From Lingula anatina (Eukaryota > Brachiopoda > Lingulata > Lingulida > Lingulidae), in contig NW_019775918.1 of assembly GCF_001039355.2 (NCBI RefSeq), forward strand, positions 120,552 through 168,054: DNA of 47,503 nt, given 5' to 3'. The translations under genes and the position numbers were made by a program. Positions within the stretch are counted from its first letter, which is position 1. Each line of letters starts with the position of its first letter. The notes under the pieces were generated by a model. That model saw only the letters and a program-made list of their open reading frames with translations. It was not told where the DNA came from and ran no database searches. This document shows positions 9,398 through 20,352 of this stretch, one piece after another.

Positions 9398-11387
9398 CTG
9401 GGTCTATATGGATACCGGAGTCCTCATCAATGACACTGCAGTCAGCTATACCTCCATTCTCAAATTTCTCTGACAACATCACCCAATCCTGCTCTCCATT
9501 ACAAATTACTTCCCGTCTATCTAAAATGTTATCAGACTGTCCCGAGTCCCTCTCACTGCCATTTTCTCCTCCATTCTGTGACGTATGCTGCTCCAGTAAA
9601 TATCCACATCCATCCCTCAATGAAGCAGCCTGTGACAGTTTAGTTTTCTTTGTTAAAGATTCCTCTGTGGAACCATCTTGCCATGTTTTGATTTTTTGCG
9701 CCAATCTTTTCAATGCCAGGTTAAGTCCTCGCGGAGAGTCTGGTAGCATTGTGTTTTCAGACCCAGCATCTGAAACGTGTTCTTCAATACCATTTAATGT
9801 TATCCTCTCTTCCTTGTCATCATCATCTTCGTCCTCATTCAATATCATTCTCTCTTCTTTGTCATCTTCCTCCTCCTCCTCAATCAATAAAGTTAAAAGA
9901 TCCCAAGGAAACTTGTCATCCACTGCTGAAGTTTCTTGCTGTGTCTCTATTCCTGATTGCTCATCAGATATCTCGCTCTCTGTCTCTATTCCTGATTGTT
10001 TCAGTAAGATCTCGTTCTCCATCTCTATTCCTGATTGTTTCAGTGAGATCTTTATGTTGCTGTCATCATACTCTGCACTACTACTACCACCAGATACCTC
10101 ACTCTCTCTGCTATCATTACAAACTCCAGTCCCTAATGTCTCTATTATCACTGGGGATACTTGAACTGTTGAAGAAGTGACCTCAGGAGTTCCAGTTTTG
10201 ACTGTTAATTGTTCCCCCTTAGAGGACTCACGTTGCTGCATATTTTTTTCGCACAGCAGAAATGTCACCTCTCTCTCATAGCAAACAGATTTTTCTAAAT
10301 CTCCATTTAATATTTTATTCTCTCCCCAATAACCATCATCTCCATTCAGCAGAAACTCATTTACAGCAGGAGCTCCTTGCATCTTAGATTTATCTGATAG
10401 TTGTTGAAACAGAAACTGTTTACACAGAGTCAACAACATTGGTGGTAACTGTTCATCAGATGAACTGATGGAAGCTTGTTCTTCAGCACAGTTAGACTTT
10501 ACTTCAATTGAATCAAATATTTCCTCCTCTTCCTCCTCATTTGCAATACAGTTTACTAAATGTCCCAATGGTAACCCTACATCTCTTGAAAAAAGGACTT
10601 CTGGCATGTTAGTTCTGTCTATGGTCTTTTCCAACAAAAACACCTCATCTGCAGCTGAGGATTTCTGAAGAATCTCTTTCTCTGACTCTGTTAGTGAAAT
10701 CTTATTTTCAGTGCCAACGAAGTCTTCACCACCAACTCCATCTAATACTTTGTCTCCTCCCTTGAGCTTATCACTGCCATCTAACAGACATAACTGTCCA
10801 GAGGGATGCTCATCACTCGCAGATGTTAAGGAGGAATCTGTGAGTACCTTCTTTTCAGACACAACCACTGAAACTTGCCCTTCAGTGAAAACATTTGATT
10901 GTCCAATTCTGTCTAATCTTTCTTCCTCCCCCTCCTCTCCATTCAACACTGATAACAGTTCCAAGGAAAAATCATCCTCCCTGATGAAAGATGCCCCAGG
11001 CATCTCATCTGTGTCTGATAACTGTTCCAGTGAAATTACAGACACCAACACTTGTGCCACATTGTTTTCATCTGATAATGTTTCCACAGTAACGTCATTC
11101 AAGCAACAAGCCTGTGACACTTTTATTTCATGTACTATGTTTTCTGATGTATCAGTTATCTTGTCTCCAGATGACGGATCTTGATCTTGTGGCATGTCTT
11201 CTAGCCTGGTAATCCATGCCTTGTCCATCAGTGGAGAAGACAATAATGACACCTGCGATGTACCTGAACTTGACGGCCTGTTATGACAGTGTTCGTTCTC
11301 AGAGCAGACTGCTGTCCTAAATGTGATTACAGCAGAAGATGAACAACTTGCGGACCCTGATGGAGCTGTAGAGTGATAGAGAGTCAT
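9398..11387 (-). CDS. Large acidic Ser/Glu-rich coding exon, unrecognised protein
   Basis: An uninterrupted frame from the ATG at 11387 encodes 663 residues to a donor CCAG|GTATTG (GT at 9397-9396). Without splicing it would run 16 codons more to a stop ending at 9348. The protein is mostly disordered and acidic, with an N-terminal Ser/Thr-rich stretch, many D/E clusters (EEEEEEI near the middle; EEEEEDDKEER and DEDDDDKEER towards the end) and three imperfect repeats around QSGIE(M/T)E. The last 120 residues look more conserved: LALKRLAQKIKTWQDG is basic and possibly helical, and DEDSGIHIDP lies at the exon end. The frame is open for about 22 codons upstream of this ATG, so the start may be upstream. 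The antisense frame is also open, but only over low-complexity sequence. No family was recognised. Exon 5189-5286 is in compatible phase. Confidence 0.6.
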
Positions 11388-11463
11388 TTTGTCATTGTCA
11401 CGGCAGCTTAATGTGACCAGGAATCTGACTGATGCAGACTTATGGATTTATGGCGTGTGTTGC

Positions 11464-11745
11464 AGACCCTCTTCACACAGACGTTCTGTTGAATGTCTAT
11501 AGCACTGGCCATTAAAAGTATAATGAAGTACCCTCTAACACAGACGTTTGATGTTTATAACATTGGTCGTTTAATGTATAATGAAGTACCTTCTTAACAT
11601 AGACGTTTAGGTCTATAACATTGGCCATTTAAAGTATAATGAAGTACCCTCTTAACACAGACACACTGTTTGATGTCTTAAAACATTGGCCGTTTAAAAT
11701 ATAATCAAGTGTAATCAAGTACCCTCTTAACACAGACATTTGTCC
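11464..11745. repeat. About 60-bp degenerate tandem repeat
   Basis: Four to five imperfect units contain ACCCTCTTAACACAGACGTT, then a variable stretch, CATTGGCCGTTTAAA and GTATAATGAAGT. A further half-unit (ACCCTCTTAGCAGAGAGACA) follows the AT microsatellite at about 11823. It lies just upstream of the acidic-protein ATG. Confidence 0.85.
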
Positions 11746-11778
11746 TATCTGATGTTTAGAGGACACATAGTACTATTA

Positions 11779-11780
<2 letters not shown>

Positions 11781-11820
<40 letters not shown>
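11781..11820. repeat. AT microsatellite
   Basis: Uninterrupted (AT)20. Confidence 0.98.
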
Positions 11821-11823
<3 letters not shown>

Positions 11824-11991
11824 ACCCTCTTAGCAGAGAGACACGGGTTTATAATCTCACCAACTTGTATCTAAACAGCATGACAAAAAATACAATAAGC
11901 ATACATATTTTTGGACATCTGGAGAAAGTGCACTGTACTCTCTTGGCACAGATATTATAGTAATTAGAGAAATACAGACAGTGTTGCTGAT

Positions 11992-12260
11992 GACTTGAGC
12001 TCTGTGAAAGCTGGTACACCCTGTAGACTTGAGCACTGTGAAAGCTGGTACACCCTGTAGACTTGAGCTCTGTAAAAGCTGGTACGCCCTGTAGACTTGA
12101 GCCCCATGAAAGCTGGTGCACCCTGTGGACTTGAGCTCTGTGAAAGCTGGTACACCCTGTAGACTTGAGCTCTGTAAAAGCTGGTACACCCAGTAGACTT
12201 GAGCCCCGTGAAAGCTGGTACACCCTGTGGACTTGAGCTCTGTGAAAGCTGGTACACCAT
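11992..12260. repeat. 34-bp minisatellite, eight units
   Basis: Eight units contain GACTTGAGCTCTGTGAAAGC followed by TGGTACACCCTGTA. Variants (CTCTGTGAA, CTCTGTAAA, CCCCGTGAA) recur in a partly alternating order, which hints at a higher-order unit of several monomers. All three minus frames are open because 34 is not a multiple of 3 and the unit has no stop. Confidence 0.96.
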
Positions 12261-13663
12261 GCCCTGAGCTGTACACACTTGACAACACTACAGCCGTGTG
12301 CTGGGTACTAATGAAGCTCTGCGGGGAAAACTGCACGCAAGAACAAATCTCCACCAGAGACAGTCCCTAAATCTGACTCTTGTTAAACAACAATTTTCCA
12401 CATGTGAGTTCATTATTCAAAATATGACGGAGAGTTTACAGCAACAATTGCATAGTTCCATATTGTAAATCTGGGCTCTTGTTGGTGTGGTATTTTTTTC
12501 ACCAAATGCTATAAAAATATGCTCTGACATATGAAAACTAAAACATAACCCACAGAAATCAGAATGTTTTATCAGTTTTATAAATCTGGTGAAATATAAA
12601 CAACATGCCTGAAACCAACAAAGTGCTTGTTGCATTTCCAACTACACAACTAGTATGTCACAAGCCATCTATATAACCTGTTTCCCTATCTCAACTGTTT
12701 GCTATTTTACTAAACCAATAATATGATTACAAAATATAATTACTCTATATCCCCACATAGATGACTAAGATGAGAGTTATGTTAGTTTTCTGTTGGACAA
12801 TCAGATACCATCTCAGATGTTGCCAATGATAAAATGCACTCAGTGCTGTGCAACCATCCTTAAAATAGCTGTCAACTCAGAGACGGGAGGGGTGGAGGGG
12901 GGGGGGGCAAAGAATATGCAGGGAAAGGTGAGTAAAAAAACAGCAATTCCATACCAGTACCACACCTAAACTGGGTTTTATTGAAATATTAAGAATTGTT
13001 TACGTCAACCTCTTATTTTATCAAGGTGAGGAAGATAAACAGCAATTCCATACCAGTACCACACCTAAATTAGGTTTTATTGAAAAATGAAGAATTGTTT
13101 ATATCAACCACTTATTTATTCTTTCAAACAAAGACATAAATAAACACTCAAATAAAGTACTGAGTAGTAATTTCTTCTTCAATCCCTAGCTAATACTGAT
13201 ATTGTTTACCTCTTGACAAAAATGCCTAGATATTGTTATAACACAACACAGCTGATGAAATTCTTCTTTTTAACACCTGAAGCAATAAACAACAATGTAT
13301 GTTTGTCCTTACCTGGATCTCTCCTATAATGTCTCCTCTGCTATAAACACACAGCTATACTGCAATTTAAAACATCAAACTGACTGACAATATCTTGTGT
13401 GTTTCCATCAGACTTGAGCTGTCTACATCAGGGCTGAAACAGAGCTACAGCAGCCAGCTGTGGCCATCACACAAAGAGACAGTGAAAGTGACCAAAATGT
13501 CTTGGTGATACTCAGACTGACAAGCACAGTAATTATGCCCTTTTTTCTCAAGTCAGACAAATATTTATTGTCACAAAAGAAGACTGCCCTAATAGCTGTG
13601 ATTGAGGGAGGATAATTTGGGGTTCCACACACTTGAGTCTATTTACAGCTGAATGCAGACACA
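12261..13663. other. Non-coding stretch with a 98-bp duplication
   Basis: Two tandem copies of about 98 bp lie at 12927-13024 and 13025-13115 (GGTGAG... then CAGCAATTCCATACCAGTAC). A G-rich run lies at 12886-12907. No exon was supported. Confidence 0.6.
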
Positions 13664-13664
13664 G

Positions 13665-14382
13665 AGACAGCTCTAGCCACTACAGTGAAAAGGACAGGGT
13701 GACCAGTTCTTATAACATATAGACAGCTCTAGCCACTGCTGTGAAAAGGACAGGGTGACCAGTTCTTATAACACATAGAGCGCATTCTCAACGAATTAAG
13801 CCAGGCTTTACAAAGCCGGTGACCTAAAAATGGCGGACGTACATGAAAGAAAAACCGCCTAATCTTTTAATAGTCTCTCCGCCTCCCCACACGTCGTCCC
13901 TGCGGGGTACAGTAATTAAATCTCGGCTCCGTTCGCCATGCGGAAGCTACCTGAGAAATATTAAGTGCGCATGCTCATCAGTTAAACTCGTGGTGAAGAA
14001 GGCATAGCGGCTGAAGGCGATCGAAAAAAAAAAAGCTCTTCTGTTCTATTATCTTTGAAAACAGAGACGAAAAAGGAATAATTTGGCCCGTAGAGCAGCA
14101 ATGAATCGACTATCTAAGGAGATAATATCACCAGAGATATTCACGGAAATATTAATGTTCGGAGCCGAGATTTAATTACTGTACCCCGCAGGGACGACGT
14201 GTGGGGAGGCGTGTGAGAGGCGGAGAGACTATTAAAAGATTAGGCGGTTTTTCTTTCATGTACGTCCGCCATTTTTAGGTCACCGGCTTTGTAAAGCCTG
14301 GCTTAATTCGTTGAGAATGCGCTCATAGACAGCTCTAGCCACTGCAGTGAAAAGGGCAGCAATGACCAGCTCTCATAATATA
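13665..14382. repeat. 56-bp triplication interrupted by a transposon
   Basis: Three copies of AGACAGCTCTAGCCACTGC... begin at 13665, 13721 and 14327, with a 56-bp period. The third copy is separated from the second by the foldback element at 13779-14323, which therefore landed after the triplication. Confidence 0.9.
13779..14323. mobile_element. Foldback transposon with identical arms (545 bp)
   Basis: The arms run 13779-13930 and 14161-14323. They are identical in reverse complement except for an 11-nt insertion in the right arm. The ends are AGCGCATTCTCAACGAATTA. A 5-bp target-site duplication CATAG lies at 13774-13778 and 14324-14328. The unpaired centre (about 230 bp) has an A11 run and no meaningful open frame. 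The arms share a core with the elements at 16122 and 17617 (ATGGCG, TACATGAAA, ACCGCCT, GTCTC, CCGCCTC in the same order). The arm identity points to a recent insertion. Confidence 0.95.
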
Positions 14383-14431
14383 TTCACACAATGGTGCAAT
14401 TTCCCACCTTCCTCTCAGCATATCTCTTGGA

Positions 14432-14654
14432 CCCCATTCCCATAGATTTTAGATCGATATATCTCTGTGGGGAGTCTCACTAGATTACTGTCAGCTTAGC
14501 CGGCTAAGCATTTGTCCCACCTACTATAAAAGCTGTAAGGGGGTAATTAACTATGGTGCGCGCTCGGCTGACTGCAATTTAGCGTGAACCCCCAGGGAGT
14601 TAGGTCGATCTAAATCTAAATCTCTGGATCGATCTAAATCTCTGGGAATGCACC
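14432..14654. mobile_element. MITE, family 2 copy 1
   Basis: The terminal inverted repeats are about 24 bp: CATTCCCATAGATTTTAGAT at the left, and ATCTAAATCTCTGGGAATG at the right. The interior contains TCACTAGATTACTGTCAGCT and TAGCCGGCTAAG. Related copies lie at 21626, 29498 and 35545. Confidence 0.9.
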
Positions 14655-15371
14655 CTTGAACATTTCGTAATTTTATCCTGTATAGGTTTATGTTGTTATT
14701 TAAGATGCTCTGCTGCCCCCCCCTCCCCCCCCCCACCCCCATCTCTCCTCATTCCCTGACATACAGTAATCAATTTGCATTTACTTCTGCTATTCCCTTC
14801 CACTCCTTCTCTCTCCCTCTTTCTACGCCCCCCCATTTCCCCCCTTCTCCTTTTCAGCAGACCACTGTTGAAGAATTCTAGCAATTGGATTAGGCCAACA
14901 ATCTTTCTCCAAAAGTGTTCTACTTCTGTCATTCTTACTCTTACTGTACTCTCTAAAAAAGACAAGGTTACTCTGGTTATAAAGTGTCACCAGGTTAGGA
15001 TATGCTGAGACAGCAAGTGTAAAATTAAACCTACATAACTTGATTAGAAATACGTCCTTCATTACTGAGCTGAAGGCATTATGCACACAAAAAAATGGAG
15101 TGGAAACAGCAAGTTCCAAGTTAAACACACATAACCTGACTGGAAATGCGTCCTAGATATACCTGATCATGAGCCCAAGGCATTATGCATACAAAACATG
15201 GAGAGGAAACCATCTGTAACAGACCCTAACACATTCCACACTGGGTCTGTCCTGTCCTTGGACGGCAGCGTCACCGTCACCGTCACCATCTCCGCGGAAT
15301 ATGTAACATATTAGGTTGAATACACTGATATCCAGGGGGTTCGAAATATGAAATGAGCCATGAAGAAGAAG
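14655..15371. other. Non-coding stretch
   Basis: A pyrimidine-rich block (14712-14855) is followed by two imperfect copies of about 108 bp around 15000-15110 and 15110-15215 (AGCAAGT...TTAAAC...CATAACTTGA...GGCATTATGCA). No exon was supported. Confidence 0.5.
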
Positions 15372-15683
15372 GCTGAAGGTTATTGAGATTTTATGGCTTC
15401 AGCTACACAAATATATAAAAGTTGACAATAACATGAAGCTTTAGTGGAATTGGTTTGAAATCAATAAAATCTTTTGACACAAAAAACAATTTTTTTTTCA
15501 TTTTCTTGATATAAAATAGTAAATAAAATCTGGAGACAGTGCCAGACTAACATTTGTAATATATACTGACTGTAATAATGATGCATCTTGGGAGGGGGTA
15601 TATTCCATATAGTGAGGTATCTAAAACTAAGTCAAATTCTTTCAGCCAAATTATAAATATCAGCATCATCTCAGCTATACAGA

Positions 15684-15732
<49 letters not shown>

Positions 15733-16867
15733 ACCATATGAATATGTGGTCACTGTTGTATAGTAGAGATTGCAACTGCTATTAACTACAGGTCTGCGTA
15801 TTCTGAGACTATTCTGAGAAATCTTCCAAAAAGTGAGTGTTTGATAAACTTTCAGATCTAATTACAGAAAACTTTGAAACTTTATTACTAAATTTAAGTC
15901 TTCTGTATTTTTCCTATATAGCACAATGGTGTACAGTGTACATAAATGATAATATCACCAGGCTGCTCTGCTTTTGAATAATGCAACAAATGCAACAGAC
16001 AATAATGAAATTCATGGAAGACATGTTTTCATTTAACCTTGAATATCTTTATCCTTAATGTCCTTTAAATACTCAGGATGGGCATCTGCCTAATGGTAAC
16101 CACAGACACATGCTGATCATGGTTACATTCAGAACTGATGATCCTTGGAGCTACTGGTCCACAGATCAAATATGGCGTACCCTACATGAAAATAAGACCG
16201 CCTTATCCTTTACTGGTCTCCCCGCCTCTAAATAGATTAAATTTCAGCTTAATTATTAGACCTCTGCAGGGAAGGAGCATGTGGAGACGGGGAGACCATT
16301 AAGGGATAAGGAGGTCTTGATTTCATGTAGGGTCTGCCATATTTGATCTGCAGACCAGCTCATACTCGGTTCTTCTATTCTAAATGGCCCCTATGACATG
16401 TGACTTGCTGAGGAAAATGACGGCAGTGTGTGGTATAATAGAAAATTTATCAAGTTGATGTAGTACAAACAAAATATATCTATTCACCACTTTAAGGATA
16501 CTGAGAGAGTAGATATGCTTACTTTGCCTCAAGGGTTTGATCATTACATTAGGGTAAACAGAGCATAAGAGTTTTTGATACTTATTTCCTAAAAATGCTA
16601 GATATTAACAGACCTAACTAGAAGATGACATTTTTCATGTCAGAGAGAGATTCATGGATTCTTTGTCCCAATTAAGTAACATTTTGTGAACAGAACTTTA
16701 AACTTTTAATATAAATCACAAAGTAATTATTATATATCCTGTAGTGTTAATTTTTTTATATATTACTGAATATTGTTTGTGTTCCATGCATCAAAGAGCC
16801 CTCTAACACTGACCCCATGCTGCAAAATAAGAAAATAAAAAACTGTATAAGTAGAATTGGGGGGGGG
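15372..16867. repeat. 1.5-kb tandem duplication, unit A
   Basis: This matches 16895-18387 nearly throughout (offset 1,523 bp near the left end). It contains a (CA)n microsatellite at 15686-15727 and a family-1 foldback element. It ends in a G run followed by a single N at 16868 and then 26 bp of unrelated sequence before unit B. No coding sequence was seen. Confidence 0.95.
16122..16391. mobile_element. Foldback element, family 1, in duplication unit A
   Basis: Arms of about 73 bp (about 16157-16232 and 16286-16359) contain GATCAAATATGGC, CCCTACATGAAA, AAGACC, CCTTATCC and GGTCTCCCCG. The outer right end TTCTATTCTAAATGGCCCC is the reverse complement of the end of the element at 1291. Confidence 0.85.
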
Positions 16868-16894
16868 NCGCTATAAAGGCCTGGGGAGAACCCT

Positions 16895-18387
16895 GCTGAA
16901 GGCTATTGAGATTTTATGGCTTCAGCTACACAAATATATAAAAGTTGACAATAACATGAAGCTTTAGTGGAATCGGTTTGAAATCAATAAAATCTTTTGA
17001 CACAAAAAACAATTTTTTTTTCATTTTCTTGATATAAAATAGTAAATAAAATCTGGAGACAGTGCCAGACTAACATTTGTAATATATACTGACTGTAATA
17101 ATGATGCATCTTGGGGGGGGGGGGGGGTATATTCCATATAGTGAGGTATCTATATAAAACTAAGTCAAATTCTTTCAGCCAAATTATAAATATCAGCATC
17201 ATCTCAGCTATACAGAATACACACACACACACTTGTAACCATATGAACATGTGGTCACTGTTGTATAGTAGAGATTGCAACTGCTATTAACTACAGGTCT
17301 GCGTATTCTGAGACTATTCTGAGAAATCTTCCAAAAAGTGAGTGTTTGATAAACTTTCAGATCTAATTACAGAAAACTTTGAAACTTTATTACTAAATTT
17401 AAGTCTTCTGTATTTTTCCTATATAGCACAATGGTGTACAGTGTACATAAATGATAATATCACCAGGCTGCTCTGCTTTTGAATAATGCAACAAATGCAA
17501 CAGACAATAATGAAATTCATGGAAGACATGTTTTCATTAACCTTGAATATCTTTATCCTTAATGTCCTTTAAATATTCAGGATGGGTATCTGCCTAATGG
17601 TAACCACAGACATGCTGATCATGGCGGCATTCAGAAGAGATGATCCTTGGAGCTACTGGTCCACGGATCAAATATGGCGTACCCTACATGAAAATAAGAC
17701 CGCCTTATCCTTTACTGGTCTCCCCGCCTCTAAATAGATTAAATTTCAGCTTAATTATTAGACCTATGCAGGGAAGGAGCATGTGGAGACCATTAAGGGA
17801 GACCATTAAGGGATAAGGCGGTCTTGCTTTCATGTAGGGTCTGCCATATTTGATCTGCAGACCAACTCATACTGGGTTCTTCTATTCTAAATGGCCACTA
17901 TGACATGTGATTTGCTGAGGAAAATGACGGCAGTGTGTGGTATAATAGAAAATTTATCAAGTTGATGTAGTACAAACAAAAAATATCTAGTCACCACTTT
18001 TGTATACTGAGAGAGTAGATCTATATGCTTACTTTGCCTCAAGGGTTTGATCATTACATTTGGGTAAACAGAGCATAAGAGTTTTTGATACTTATTTCCT
18101 AATAATGCTAGATATTAACAGACCTAACTAGAAGATAACATTTTTCATGTCAGAGAGAGATTCATGGATTCTTTGTCCCAATTAAGTAACATTTTGTGAA
18201 CAGAACTTCAAGCTTCTAATATAAATCACAAAGTAGTAATTATATATTCTGTAGTATTAATTTTTTTTTGATATTACTGAATATTGATTGTGTTCCATGC
18301 ATCAAAGACCCCTCTAACATTGACACAATGCTGCAAAACAAGAAAATAATAAACTGTAGAAGTAGAAATGGGGAGGGGGGGGGAGAG
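16895..18387. repeat. 1.5-kb tandem duplication, unit B
   Basis: Second copy of 15372-16867, differing by scattered substitutions, microsatellite length changes (short CA run at about 17220) and small indels. The divergence is a few percent by eye, within the range of two haplotypes. Confidence 0.95.
17617..17893. mobile_element. Foldback element, family 1, in duplication unit B
   Basis: Copy of the element at 16122, with an internal duplication of GGGAGACCATTAA in the right arm. Confidence 0.85.
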
Positions 18388-18405
18388 GGTCGGAGGCATC
18401 TCGAT

Positions 18406-18521
18406 AGTCCGAAGGTTTATTGGTCCAAAAAATAGTAACATTTTCATCAGTTTTTTAATCAAGGGTTCACTGGACCAAAAATTCTATATAGTGAGCATTT
18501 GGAACAATGAACCTTCGTACT
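18406..18521. mobile_element. Short inverted-repeat element (116 bp)
   Basis: The ends AGTCCGAAGGTTTATTGGTC and GGAACAATGAACCTTCGTAC form an imperfect terminal inverted repeat of about 23 bp. The interior is AT-rich. No target-site duplication was identified. Confidence 0.55.
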
Positions 18522-18588
18522 ACAGCTACGGCCCCAAATAGGGTAAGTAACTGGATTCGACTGTGGTCTTGTTATCTTCCAGACTTAC

Positions 18589-18708
18589 CTCCAGCTGTAA
18601 ATAAAGGTAGATAACCTCCGGAGGGTGGCGATAACAGCGCGTCTACTGTCAGAAAGCCTCCTTTTGTTGACCAAGATAAAAGTTCTCCTATAGGAGGTTG
18701 TACGCCTG
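18589..18708 (-). CDS. Candidate internal exon, unrecognised
   Basis: A 120-nt (or 117-nt) exon lies between a tandem acceptor CAGCAG (AG at 18710-18709 or 18707-18706) after TTCTTTACA, and a strong donor GGAG|GTAAGT (GT at 18588-18587). It encodes GVQPPIGELLSWSTKGGFLT followed by VDALLSPPSGGYLPLFTAG. It has higher GC and more protein-like codons than its surroundings. The frame is also open upstream to an ATG at 18802. No partner exons were found nearby, so it may be an isolated exon of a long gene or a relic. Confidence 0.4.
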
Positions 18709-18800
18709 CTGTGTAAAGAATGTTTTTTAAGTTATAAAAATCATACAAAAAATAGTCACGCGTGTTTAGATTTCGCCAAAGTTCTATGTATATCGTAACC

Positions 18801-19130
18801 ATGTCTGCTGAACTTCTAAAAAACTTAACAAGGGGTGGTCCTGCAAATCTTCAAATACCGAGTTGGGAGTTTTATGGCCACGACAAACTAAAACTTATGC
18901 TAATTTCCAGGCATTGTATACCTTTAAGAAAATACATACCTGGAAGCTTATCTCGAAAAAATAACGAGAAAAAGTGGCTAGAAAATGCAGAACTATTATG
19001 CTCAAATTGCAGACCCCAGTTTTGGCATTTCTTCTACCGCCATGATGGATGCCTCAAGACAGTCCACAACCATAGAAGTAAAATCAAATATAAATATAAA
19101 TATTCAATGATTTTATGTGAGTGCTCTGGA
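18801..19130 (+). CDS. Candidate first coding exon, unrecognised
   Basis: An open frame from ATG at 18801 encodes 110 codons (MSAELLKNLTRGGPANLQIP and so on) up to a donor-like TGGA|GTAAGT at 19131. It includes a CSNCRPQFWHFFYR stretch. The ATG overlaps a minus-strand ATG at the same CATG. There is no acceptor downstream in view and no recognised domain, so this is weak. Confidence 0.2.
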
Positions 19131-20066
19131 GTAAGTAGAAAATGATGCAAATTTCATGAAACTGGTCTAGAAAAATCCCATCTAGACTATTTATGTTTAT
19201 ATTCGTGCCTAAATAACTCAAAAGTAATAAAACCACTCTTGCGTCATCTTTTGGTATTTGTCGAAACTAAAAATGTTCAGCGCTGCTTCGACCCCGCCTC
19301 TAGAGCTATCAGGAGTCGGCGTTTATTTATTTATTTATTTATTTTTATTATTTTTTTAATGCATTCAGAGGGTAAATAAGACAGGTTATGTTTCTTCAAA
19401 TAATAAAGAGTAACGAGTAACGGCGTTTTTTAAATAAATAATTGATTAACAATAGCAAAATAATCCTTTCCAGCGAGGCCGAAAATGTCAATACAACAGT
19501 GGGTGGAAAATGCACAATAAGCGCCATTGTCAAGGCAGACGGACCAATTCTAAATAGAAAAATAAAAAGTAAACAACAGTCTGTTAGGCAGAAATCAATG
19601 CTTTATAACGAAAAATTGTTCAAGAAATCTTTATCCTTCAGAAATCCGCATTTTGTATATTGGAGTACAACACACTGTCAACACAGTCTGTCTACAAATT
19701 AATAAATAAATAATAGCAACAAAATATGTAATAAATGAAGAAAAATAAACAAAATAAACAAGTAGATGAATACAACAGAAAAACTTACGAAAGGCTGGAA
19801 ATAGTTGCTTCGATTAAAAAAGCAGGGAAAGGTGCAACTAAGGAGTAAAAAAGCGAAAAATCTTTTTGAAGCAAAATAAAAAAACATAAATTGTTGTACA
19901 GATACGAAGGCGTACGTTTCACCGTATTATACGGCAGTGCTTGACACATTAACAAAATTGGTTTAAATTTATCACACTTTTAATTCTGAGTAATGTTTAA
20001 TAACATTCACATCTAGGCGTATTTTGAACGCTGCAGCTGGGCTTAACCTGGCCGACCGGTCTACAA

Positions 20067-20072
<6 letters not shown>
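19131..20072. other. Non-coding AT-rich stretch
   Basis: It contains a TTTA simple repeat at 19322-19345. An open frame at 19442-19702 has no splice or homology support. Confidence 0.5.

Positions 20073-20108
<36 letters not shown>
20073..20108. repeat. GT microsatellite split by an element
   Basis: (GT)n runs to the left edge of the element at 20110, and a short GTGTGTGTG resumes at its right edge (20352-20361). Confidence 0.9.
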
Positions 20109-20109
<1 letters not shown>

Positions 20110-20110
<1 letters not shown>

Positions 20111-20352
20111 AAGGGCGGATCTAGGATTACTTGAAGGGGTGTCCGTGGATGCGAAGCCGACCCCCCCCTCCCCCACTTAGCGTGGGGTTCGGGGCCTGGG
20201 AAATCTTTGGTATTTAACTAGAGGGTGAACGATGCCATTTGGTACGGTTTAGGACTATCATTCAGCTAGTCAAAATTCTAATTTTAATGGGGGGCCAGAA
20301 ATCGAAGGAGGGGGGTTAGGACCCCCCCTGACCCCCCTCTAAATCCACCACT
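20110..20352 (+). mobile_element. Dispersed repeat, GGCGGATC family copy 2
   Basis: The left end AAGGGCGGATCTAGGATTA and the right end CCCCTCTAAATCCACCACT form a short imperfect inverted repeat. The interior matches the copies at 7308 and 25701. It sits inside a GT microsatellite. Confidence 0.8.

Noticed and set aside
9430-10180. Long plus-strand open frames of 244 and 143 codons
   Set aside because: They are antisense to the acidic exon and consist of Ser/Leu/Pro-rich low complexity produced by GAA/GAT-rich codons on the other strand; no splice or start support.
11849-12354. Minus-strand open frames in all three frames (SSLQGVPAFTELKSTG-type repeats)
   Set aside because: The 34-bp unit has no stops and is not a multiple of three, so every frame cycles through the same peptide; no gene is needed.
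14551-15128. Several overlapping open frames on both strands
   Set aside because: They overlap a MITE end and a pyrimidine tract; frames are mirror images of low-complexity sequence.
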